Assembly: GCA_905195005.1 (NCBI GenBank)
Contig: CAJJUC010000071.1
Span: 1 to 11,570, forward strand
Direction: 5' to 3'
DNA: 11,570 nucleotides
Source of the DNA: an uncultured Eubacteriales bacterium
GTDB lineage: Bacteria; Bacillota; Clostridia; UMGS1883
Below are positions 6,122 to 11,570 of the stretch, piece by piece. The position numbers were made by a program, and so were the translations under genes. How positions within the stretch are numbered: position 1 is the first letter of the stretch; the number at the start of each line of letters is the position of its first letter. The notes under the pieces were generated by a model. That model ran no database searches. It was given only the letters and a program-made list of their open reading frames with translations, and was not told the origin of the DNA.

Positions 6122-6124
6122 AGC

Positions 6125-6165
6125 AGAACGGGCGGATTTATATTGTTTTATTCTGTTCCCGTTCT
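6125..6165. repeat. 8-bp inverted repeat beside the tRNA break
   Basis: AGAACGGG (6125-6132) and CCCGTTCT (6158-6165) are perfect inverted copies 25 bases apart, beginning three bases from the point where tRNA homology ends. The right arm overlaps one of two direct copies of CTGTTCCC (6153-6160 and 6172-6179, 19 bases apart). They could be recombinase-related sites or remnants of an RNA hairpin. Confidence 0.5.
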
Positions 6166-6186
6166 TACCTCCTGTTCCCTGCAATT

Positions 6187-6222
6187 TCGGGAGTTAAAAA
6201 GTCATCTCAGGCAACCTCCCGA
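6187..6222. repeat. 7-bp inverted repeat
   Basis: TCGGGAG (6187-6193) and CTCCCGA (6216-6222) are perfect inverted copies with 22 bases between. The right arm overlaps the first base pairs of the leftward -10 box. There is no T-tract directly after either arm, so it is not a standard terminator. Confidence 0.45.
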
Positions 6223-6249
6223 TATATCATAAAGAATGTTTTTTGACAA
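6221..6249 (-). promoter_or_regulatory. Leftward extended -10 promoter reading toward the tRNA fragment
   Basis: Minus-strand -35 TTGTCA (6249-6244), exactly 17 bases, TGA then -10 TATATC (6226-6221). A transcript starting near 6214 would run through the tRNA-Leu fragment to the terminator at 5988, about 227 nt, without a protein gene. Confidence 0.45.
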
Positions 6250-6271
6250 ATTGTTAGAAACATGTTAGATA
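6243..6271 (+). promoter_or_regulatory. Rightward promoter-like sequence sharing the same -35 region
   Basis: Plus-strand consensus -35 TTGACA (6243-6248), 17 bases, TGT then a weak -10 TAGATA (6266-6271). The spacer and -10 contain a direct repeat TGTTAGA (6252-6258 and 6263-6269) with an 11-base period, one helical turn. The only thing downstream on this strand is antisense to the esterase gene, so its purpose is unclear. Confidence 0.3.
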
Positions 6272-6277
6272 GAACAG

Positions 6278-6290
6278 GTGCAGTCTGCAC
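6278..6290. repeat. 13-bp perfect palindrome, operator-like
   Basis: GTGCAG-T-CTGCAC is a perfect 6-bp-arm palindrome with a one-base centre. It lies 7 bases downstream of the rightward -10 box, where a repressor could block that promoter. No regulator is known to me for this exact site. Confidence 0.4.
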
Positions 6291-6388
6291 GATGATAAAA
6301 ACATTTCACGCAATTATATAAGCCGCTATTATCATTATTACGGTTTTAAAGCGACTTTCCTTACCATTCGGAGAGATTAACCCTCTTT
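6291..6388. other. AT-rich spacer after the esterase gene
   Basis: No gene or strong terminator is seen. A weak hairpin (AGAG/CTCT) before five T's close to the esterase stop codon could end rightward transcripts, but its stem is only 4-6 pairs including G-U pairs. Confidence 0.4.
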
Positions 6389-7201
6389 TTATATTGACTT
6401 CTCTATATAATCATCAATTATCTTCATGTAAAAATCAACCTGTTCATCGGTTGAAGTATAATCCGACAAAATGAAAGCATGCTCGGCGCCGTCAAGTTCA
6501 TAATAATTACACTTGTTTCCAAGCCTGTTCATTCCCTCGCAAAACGTTCGGGATATTTTGCAGTCTGCAACCTTGTCACGGTTACCGTGCATTATCAAAA
6601 AGCTTGCATTGCATTTTTTTATGTTATAAACAGGGGACGCTTTTTTCCGCTCCTCCGCCGTTTTCGCAGTCGCGCTCCAGCTGTCGGTTGTTAAATCAAG
6701 AACCGGATTTGCCCCGATTATCATGCTTGCACCTACATTGACATCCATCCCCAGCTCCACCGCCAAATGACCGCCGGCAGAATCGCCGATTATAATCAGT
6801 TTATCGAAATCCGCATTATTTCCCATATATCGAACTGCATCCTTGCAGTCCTCAATCAAATCAAAGACGGTTGTAGTATCATCAAAATTAATCGACCTGT
6901 ATGATATGGCTGCCGACACATATCCTTTATCGGCATAATACTGTGCCTGAAAATTCATCCGACCTCCGTCCCAATTATTTTCATCGGTCATAACGGCATT
7001 CCAGCTGCCGCCGTGTATCGCCAGCACCGCAGCGCCGTCTTTTGTTTTGCCTTGAGGGATGTACATTTTAACCGGCAGTCTCACCCCGTTTATCTTTTTG
7101 TAATATGTATCAAGCTGCGGTTTAATTTGCAGTATTCTCTTCTTGTTCTCACTTACGGCAGCGCCTGAATTATCGCCGCTTGTATACTTAATTATTTTCA
7201 A
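6389..7201 (-). CDS. Alpha/beta-hydrolase fold esterase (BD-FAE / hormone-sensitive-lipase-like)
   Basis: Predicted cytoplasmic carboxyl-ester hydrolase of 270 residues, with no signal peptide. The oxyanion motif HGGSW lies at 63-67. The nucleophile elbow GDSAGGH is at 139-145 (Ser141), the probable acid is Asp209 in MHGNRDKVAD and the probable base is His241 in GAEHAF, a complete triad. This is the pattern of small acetyl- or aryl-esterases, some of which deacetylate plant oligosaccharides. The start is a TTG at 7201, backed by a strong SD (GGGGGAGG, 7 bases upstream); no ATG fits better. It starts 17 bases after the sensor kinase gene and ends the operon, so it is probably a target or partner of the YesM/YesN system. 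Its substrate is unknown, and a carbohydrate or xenobiotic ester are both possible. Confidence 0.87.
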   Translation of the reverse strand: MKIIKYTSGDNSGAAVSENKKRILQIKPQLDTYYKKINGVRLPVKMYIPQGKTKDGAAVLAIHGGSWNAVMTDENNWDGGRMNFQAQYYADKGYVSAAISYRSINFDDTTTVFDLIEDCKDAVRYMGNNADFDKLIIIGDSAGGHLAVELGMDVNVGASMIIGANPVLDLTTDSWSATAKTAEERKKASPVYNIKKCNASFLIMHGNRDKVADCKISRTFCEGMNRLGNKCNYYELDGAEHAFILSDYTSTDEQVDFYMKIIDDYIEKSI

Positions 7202-7218
7202 CTTAAAGCCTCCCCCTA

Positions 7219-8949
7219 TTAATACTCAATTTTCGGTATAAGAATTTTGATACAGGTTCCGGCATCCTTTTTGCTTTCAACTGTAATCCCGTATTCATCG
7301 CCGAAAACAAGCCTTATGCGCCTGTCAACGTTTTTCAGTCCGACATGATTTCTGTCGGGCATTTGTGTGTCATCTTTAAGATTGCGGACTAAATTTTTCA
7401 GGTCTTCTTCTGTCATTCCGACACCGTCATCCTCAATTTCAACAAGAATGTTTTCACCCTCGAATTTCGCGCGTATGGCAATAACTCCGCCTCCCTTGGG
7501 GCGTATGCCGTGCATGATTGCATTCTCTATTATCGGCTGAAGCGTCAGCTTAAGCATTTTGCAGGAACTGATTCCCTGCTGAATATCCCAAATGAAATTG
7601 AGCTTATCCTTATAATTTTTGCTGATTATATAAATATAAATATTGGTGTGCTTCAGTTCCTCCTCCATTCTCACAAGATAGTGGGCGGAATCAAGGCTTA
7701 TGTATAAAAGCTTTGACAAAGGTTTGATTATATCCGTTATCGGATTGTTTTCACCCAATCTGCTGATTGCCGTCCAGTTAATTGAATCAAGCGTGTTATT
7801 CAGAAAATGGGGATTGAGCTGCGATTGCAGGGCATACACCTGCATCTGGTTAAACATTGCAAGCTGATTATTCAGCTGTTCCTCAAGCCTTATATTTTTG
7901 TCCTGAGCACCTCTTATTCTTTCTATTATAAACTCAACCTCATCGCGGCGCTCGTTCATCGCGGGTGACTGCGTTTTATAAATTTCGTTCAGCACCGACC
8001 CGATAGGCTTGTATGTCTGATACGTGATAACCGACGCGATTGCCACTCCGGCAAGCAGCAAAACGAAAACAATCAGAATAAACGTCCAGAAATTAATTCC
8101 TGACGCACCCTTGTATGACGCAGGAAGAAGCGCTGCATATGAGTATTCATATTCCTTTGAACGAATCAGCTGATAAAAGTATTTATTACCGTCGTCAAGA
8201 GTTATTTTTCCGTCCGAAGCCTTCAGATTTTGTATTTTTGCCTTTGCCTTGTCCGAAACCCCCTCCGCGCCCGAAAAGATTTTGCCGTCATCGGAAAGAA
8301 ATGCCGTGCTGACGCTGTCAACGCTGCGGCTGTTTTTCAAAGCGTCACTAAAATACCGAAGCTCAAGATTTACAACTACGCAGCCTATTGATTCCCGGTG
8401 ATCTATCGTGACGCATCGCACTATGCTTATCAGCTCGGGAAATCTGTCATATTTTTTTCGGTTTAAAAAGAGCGTCTTGTCGGGTCTCAGTTGTTTGTAC
8501 GGGGCGTACCAATTGGTATCCGAATACTTGGAATACGGAAAGACCTGCTGATTTTCAATCAGCAAGTCTTTGTTATTACTGTATATATAGATAGAATGTA
8601 TGTAGGGAAAAACAGTTGTGTAGTTGGCAATACTGTCACGGATTCCCGTTAAAACCGACTCACTCGGCGAAAAAAGGCAGAAATTCAGAACATTCTGGTT
8701 CATCGCCGTCTGAAGCGCAATAAGCTCGCCGTCCTTCAGCACTGTGTCGAAATTATCCCTTATTGTTGCAGCATTTGTCCTGAGAATCATATCTCTTTCA
8801 TGCTCACGTGATTCCCTTGCGTTGAAATAGAATAAGGCTCCTATCGTACCCATCAGAACAAAAACAACAGTCAGAATCAAAGCCATGTTCCGCATGACAA
8901 CACTGTTCATACGAAAAATTTTAATAGCCGATCTGATTCTTTCGCGCAT
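7219..8949 (-). CDS. YesM-type sensor histidine kinase
   Basis: Membrane sensor of 576 residues. TM1 lies at about 23-43. An extracytoplasmic region of about 240 residues of the Cache type follows (YTTVFPYIHSIYIYSNNKDL, WYAPYKQLRPDKTLF), then TM2 at about 285-310 and a HAMP-like linker. The kinase core has the phosphoacceptor in ALQSQLNPHFLNNTLDSINW (His381, His_kinase/LytS class). The ATP-binding domain carries LQPIIENAIMHGI (Asn476), DDGVGM (507-512) and GLKNVDRRI (537-545). The start is placed at the ATG at 8949 because GGGGGA stands 6 bases before it. A TTG 18 bases upstream overlaps the regulator's stop but has no SD. It starts 14 bases after the response regulator gene. Homologues often sense sugars through a partner binding protein; none is visible here. 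Confidence 0.94.
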   Translation of the reverse strand: MRERIRSAIKIFRMNSVVMRNMALILTVVFVLMGTIGALFYFNARESREHERDMILRTNAATIRDNFDTVLKDGELIALQTAMNQNVLNFCLFSPSESVLTGIRDSIANYTTVFPYIHSIYIYSNNKDLLIENQQVFPYSKYSDTNWYAPYKQLRPDKTLFLNRKKYDRFPELISIVRCVTIDHRESIGCVVVNLELRYFSDALKNSRSVDSVSTAFLSDDGKIFSGAEGVSDKAKAKIQNLKASDGKITLDDGNKYFYQLIRSKEYEYSYAALLPASYKGASGINFWTFILIVFVLLLAGVAIASVITYQTYKPIGSVLNEIYKTQSPAMNERRDEVEFIIERIRGAQDKNIRLEEQLNNQLAMFNQMQVYALQSQLNPHFLNNTLDSINWTAISRLGENNPITDIIKPLSKLLYISLDSAHYLVRMEEELKHTNIYIYIISKNYKDKLNFIWDIQQGISSCKMLKLTLQPIIENAIMHGIRPKGGGVIAIRAKFEGENILVEIEDDGVGMTEEDLKNLVRNLKDDTQMPDRNHVGLKNVDRRIRLVFGDEYGITVESKKDAGTCIKILIPKIEY

Positions 8950-8963
8950 AGGAAATCCCCCGT

Positions 8964-9719
8964 TCAACGATTATTGTTAAGATGCTTAACACAGTACTGC
9001 TTCGGTGTTACGCCGGTTGACTGTTTGAAAATTTTTATAAAGTAATTGCAGTTTCTGAAGCCCACTTTATCGCTTATCTCTTTCACGGAATATTTTCCCG
9101 TTTTCAGAAGCTTAATCGCCTCTTCAATTCGCAGCGAGCTAATGTATTTGACAAATCCCACATCTATATGCTTTGCAAAAATCCCGCTGAAATAGCGATA
9201 AGAAAGATACACATGCTTGGAAACATCGTAAAGCGAAATATCCTTTGTATAGTTCTCATGTATATATTCCAGTGCAAGCTCCATGATTTTGTGGTCATCA
9301 ACAGGAGAACTGTCGGGAATCGGTTCAATCTTCGGAATTGAAGCTCCGTAAAAGGCGCTTTTCGCTTTGCTGAGAGCCGTTCTGATCTCTGACGGTACAA
9401 CCGGTTTTTCTATATAGGTGATGATTCCGTAATCCATGCCCTGCTTGACATATGAATAATCCCTGTACGCACTCATAAAGATGACAACGGTTTTAAGGGC
9501 TTTTTCATATATATACTTTGCAATTTCAATGCCTGTGACCTTCGGCATACAAACATCCGTCAGAACAATGTCCACGGGATTGGTTTTAATATATTCGACA
9601 GCGCCCTCACCATCGTCAAATGTTTTGACAACGGTGAAGCCTTCAACGCTGCTGTTAATAAATTCTCTTAAATTAGTCAAAATTACCGGTTCGTCCTCAA
9701 CAATAATAACCCGTAACAT
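8964..9719 (-). CDS. YesN-type response regulator with AraC DNA-binding domain
   Basis: Cytoplasmic transcription regulator of 251 residues, partner of the adjacent YesM-type kinase. The receiver domain (1-118) has the acidic pair Glu8/Asp9, phosphoacceptor Asp55 (VLTDVCMPKVTG), Ser83 in FMSAYRDY and Lys105 in YIEKP. A linker of about 25 residues leads to a C-terminal AraC domain (about 143-243) with two helix-turn-helices (ISLYDVSKHVYLSYRYFSGI and YSVKEISDKVGFRNCNYFIK) and the family ending TGVTPKQY. The start is the second ATG, at 9719, since GAGGAG lies 6 bases before it and directly abuts the first ATG. It follows the surface-protein gene by 26 bases, so all four genes are probably one unit. 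Its likely targets are its own operon or nearby transport and hydrolase genes. Confidence 0.95.
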   Translation of the reverse strand: MLRVIIVEDEPVILTNLREFINSSVEGFTVVKTFDDGEGAVEYIKTNPVDIVLTDVCMPKVTGIEIAKYIYEKALKTVVIFMSAYRDYSYVKQGMDYGIITYIEKPVVPSEIRTALSKAKSAFYGASIPKIEPIPDSSPVDDHKIMELALEYIHENYTKDISLYDVSKHVYLSYRYFSGIFAKHIDVGFVKYISSLRIEEAIKLLKTGKYSVKEISDKVGFRNCNYFIKIFKQSTGVTPKQYCVKHLNNNR

Positions 9720-9745
9720 CTGCATCTCCTCTATTCTGCGGCGTG

Positions 9746-11570
9746 TTACCTTATAACAAGCAATCGCATAAGCGACGAGCCTCCGTAAGCAAAAATTCTG
9801 TCGCCTGCCTGAATATCACTGAACTCAATCTGAAATGCTTCCTTTTTCTGCGTGTCGTACAGTCCGACCGAGTGAGGAGCAAATCCCCGCAGCTCATCTT
9901 TAATTTTTACCATGACAATGTCGTCCTCAGTGCTGACCCTTTCAACCGTGCCGAGCCATTCCTCCGCACCGTGGCTTCCCGAATAATCGGTGCCGAAATC
10001 ATCGGCAGAAACAATAACCATCATATTTCGGATTTCCGTGCCGCTTGATACGAATTTTATAATATCTCCTTTTTTAAGCTTTGCAGCCTTGCTGTCAAGA
10101 GATTCATAAACGTAAAAATCGTTAAACATCCATTTCGGAGGAGTTGTTCCGTCAAATCCGCATATTTTGTGGCGCTCGTTTCCGTCCTCATCGGTAGTGT
10201 TAAGCACTTTAAGCACAACAAGGTAATTGTAGCCCCTTGACATTTCGGACGAATCGCCGAGATTAACGCGCTCTATCATTGCGCTTGCAATTCCGAAATC
10301 ATTTACGTTGTACAACTCGAAATTGACTTTATCCCCTGAAGTATATGAAGGTGCGGCGCGGTAAACAAAGTCGCCCTCGCTTGACTCGTCACTGGGAATT
10401 TCAAAAACTTGCGTATACGGTTTTATCTTATAGTATGTTCCTTCAAGATTTGTATAGTCTCTGGATGCTGCCGTCCAGTCCATTGTTCCGCTGAAGGTTG
10501 CGTCAAAAGAAACGGATTCATTTGTGTTTCCGCCCGAATCACGCATCACCGTATCCAGAAAGCTTACTTTCCCTTCATCATCAAGCTTGAATCTGATAAG
10601 AGCCTTGTTCACTTCTGCCCTGTTTTCCTCAAGTATATTATAGGCATCTTCACAGGAAACGGATTTCTTTCCGTCCAAGGTAAGCTTTTTTGCAAGCTTT
10701 AAATACTCAAACTCGTTTCTTTCACTGAATATTTTTATCGACGCTTCACCGCTGATACCTTTTTTGACCGCAAAGTTCATAAGGTAACCAAGCTCGGTGT
10801 CATTATCCTTTGTGAATTTAACAATTTTGTTTTTGCTGTCAAGCAGGAACGTGCCCTCCTTGCCGGACTTAACTGCAATCGCCTTTGAGTCCTTCTCCAA
10901 AACCTCGGCATATGCATCGGAAAGCTTATAAACAGTTTCGTTGATTGTTACGCCGTCATCATTAATTGCCGTGATTGCGCCTTTAACGGACGCAGTTGAA
11001 AGCCTGAGCTCAACGCTTTTCCCGGACGGATTTTCAAGAACGCTCACAACCATTCCCGGCTTAACCGAAGATAAGTCCGATTTTTTTCCGTCAATGAACA
11101 CCGTAACCGTTTTATCCTCGTTTACGTCGATATAACCCTGCCCCATATACTGCATACCGTTTGCCAGGGAAATTTTTTCGGAAATTTTAGAATAACCTGT
11201 GACAATGAATGTGCTGTATGCACTGACAACCGCCGTTACGAAGTCTCCGTTTTTTTCACTTACGCAGAGACGTACGCTTCCGCTGCAATTCATCATATCC
11301 ATGTTGAAATCCGAAATGTTTTTAACTTCTCCGTTATACACAACGCGCTCCAATGCTCCGATGTCGGCGCTTCGTCTGTCCGCACCGGCTTCATAACGCA
11401 GCTTGCTGCCGTTGATAAGTGTGACATCATCGGTATCGATTTCAAGCGTCGGGTCATTTTCCGCGGTGAACACACCGGCTATTGTATAATCATCCGAGCT
11501 GTCACGCAGTGCAGCCGCAACAACATAATGACCGAAAACATCATCGGGGTCGGCATTTCCGAGCCTGTAG
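9746..11570 (-). CDS. Large beta-rich repeat protein, probably extracellular (C-terminal 607 residues; start beyond the window)
   Basis: The frame is open from the right edge (YRLGNADPDDVFGHYVVAAA) to the stop at 9746, so the N-terminus, where a signal peptide would be, is missing. I cannot assign a known family. The visible part is rich in Asp, Lys, Ser and Thr, low in cysteine and strongly beta-type. It has a recurring unit: a KPGMVVSV / KKGDIIKF / QAGDRIFA strand followed by a second strand and, in two copies, a GxI..I..DD hairpin (about 10904-11065, 9869-10075 and a short third copy 9749-9814). This style is common in S-layer-type and cell-surface proteins of Clostridia. It is the first visible gene of the operon leading to the two-component pair and esterase. 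It might supply the ligand-capturing surface component; that is inference. Confidence 0.8.
   Translation of the reverse strand, partial: YRLGNADPDDVFGHYVVAAALRDSSDDYTIAGVFTAENDPTLEIDTDDVTLINGSKLRYEAGADRRSADIGALERVVYNGEVKNISDFNMDMMNCSGSVRLCVSEKNGDFVTAVVSAYSTFIVTGYSKISEKISLANGMQYMGQGYIDVNEDKTVTVFIDGKKSDLSSVKPGMVVSVLENPSGKSVELRLSTASVKGAITAINDDGVTINETVYKLSDAYAEVLEKDSKAIAVKSGKEGTFLLDSKNKIVKFTKDNDTELGYLMNFAVKKGISGEASIKIFSERNEFEYLKLAKKLTLDGKKSVSCEDAYNILEENRAEVNKALIRFKLDDEGKVSFLDTVMRDSGGNTNESVSFDATFSGTMDWTAASRDYTNLEGTYYKIKPYTQVFEIPSDESSEGDFVYRAAPSYTSGDKVNFELYNVNDFGIASAMIERVNLGDSSEMSRGYNYLVVLKVLNTTDEDGNERHKICGFDGTTPPKWMFNDFYVYESLDSKAAKLKKGDIIKFVSSGTEIRNMMVIVSADDFGTDYSGSHGAEEWLGTVERVSTEDDIVMVKIKDELRGFAPHSVGLYDTQKKEAFQIEFSDIQAGDRIFAYGGSSLMRLLVIR

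Larger units (their letters stand above)
6122..11570. mobile_element. Candidate genomic island on the 5' side of the tRNA-Leu fragment (right end not seen)
   Basis: Integration into a tRNA gene normally leaves an intact tRNA at one end and a 3' fragment plus the original terminator at the other. Here the fragment and terminator face the housekeeping block to the left, so the inserted DNA should lie to the right. That side holds short repeats, a two-component operon, an esterase and a surface protein, typical accessory content. No integrase, relaxase or second attachment site is visible. The assignment rests on the tRNA break alone, and the right boundary is outside the window or unknown. Confidence 0.4.

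Noticed and set aside
6070..6170. A group I intron or split tRNA interrupting tRNA-Leu at the anticodon loop
   Set aside because: No matching 5' tRNA half (acceptor strand GCCGATG with a D arm and CGGGA stem) appears to the right within the window, and no intron-like core was seen; truncation fits better.
5979..6197. Plus-strand reading frame of 72 codons containing VGVEPTRYRYHG
   Set aside because: It is the antisense translation of the tRNA-Leu remnant and its terminator, has no SD, and resembles the common false gene calls over tRNAs.
6190..6220. Three-codon open frame (Met-Thr-Phe-stop) with GGGAGG before it, inside the 7-bp inverted repeat
   Set aside because: The likely start of the leftward transcript falls inside the GGGAGG, so the SD would be cut; chance is the simpler explanation.
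8950..8967. TTG start for the sensor kinase overlapping the regulator stop codon
   Set aside because: No SD precedes the TTG, whereas the ATG at 8949 has GGGGGA at ideal spacing.
1..11570. CRISPR arrays, insertion sequences, rRNA genes or riboswitches
   Set aside because: No regularly spaced repeats, transposase-like frames, rRNA segments or recognisable riboswitch cores were seen on either strand.

Overview
The window reads as a chromosome segment from a low-to-medium-GC anaerobic Firmicute of class Clostridia, most likely an Oscillospiraceae/Ruminococcaceae-type gut lineage. The evidence is the gene set (a CD1247-type zinc-ribbon gene beside efp, a TIGR04086-type membrane gene beside yajC, a YesM/YesN-type two-component pair), purine-rich Shine-Dalgarno (SD) sites and sigma-A promoters. 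No gene pins down a species. Every convincing protein gene lies on the minus strand, so transcription runs from high to low coordinates.

Left part (1-5651) is a conserved housekeeping block. In transcription order it holds an anchored protein of unknown function, yajC (Sec accessory), a four-helix membrane protein and glmM (cell-wall precursor synthesis). A second unit starts at its own promoter with efp (elongation factor P), followed by a zinc-ribbon protein, an aldose 1-epimerase family protein and the first half of asnS (asparaginyl-tRNA synthetase), which runs off the left edge. Good sigma-A promoters precede the anchored-protein/yajC unit, glmM and efp. Two RNA structures stand out: a terminator-like hairpin with competing pairings between the zinc-ribbon and epimerase genes, and a 12-bp hairpin that covers the SD of the TIGR04086-type gene.

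Middle part (5652-6388) has no protein gene. It carries three minus-strand intrinsic terminators, a small promoter-to-terminator unit that could make an RNA of about 50 nt, and a truncated tRNA-Leu(CAA). The tRNA keeps everything from the anticodon loop to the discriminator base and still has a terminator downstream, but its 5' half is missing. To its right are several short inverted repeats and two opposed promoter-like sequences sharing one -35 region. This is what the end of an integrated element in a tRNA gene looks like: chromosome to the left, inserted DNA to the right.

Right part (6389-11570) would then be accessory DNA. One compact operon runs from a large, probably extracellular, beta-rich repeat protein (its start lies beyond the window) to a YesN-type response regulator, a YesM-type sensor kinase and an alpha/beta-hydrolase esterase. 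Gaps are only 26, 14 and 17 bases. The arrangement suggests a system that senses an extracellular signal, perhaps a carbohydrate, and responds with surface and ester-cleaving functions; that role is inference.
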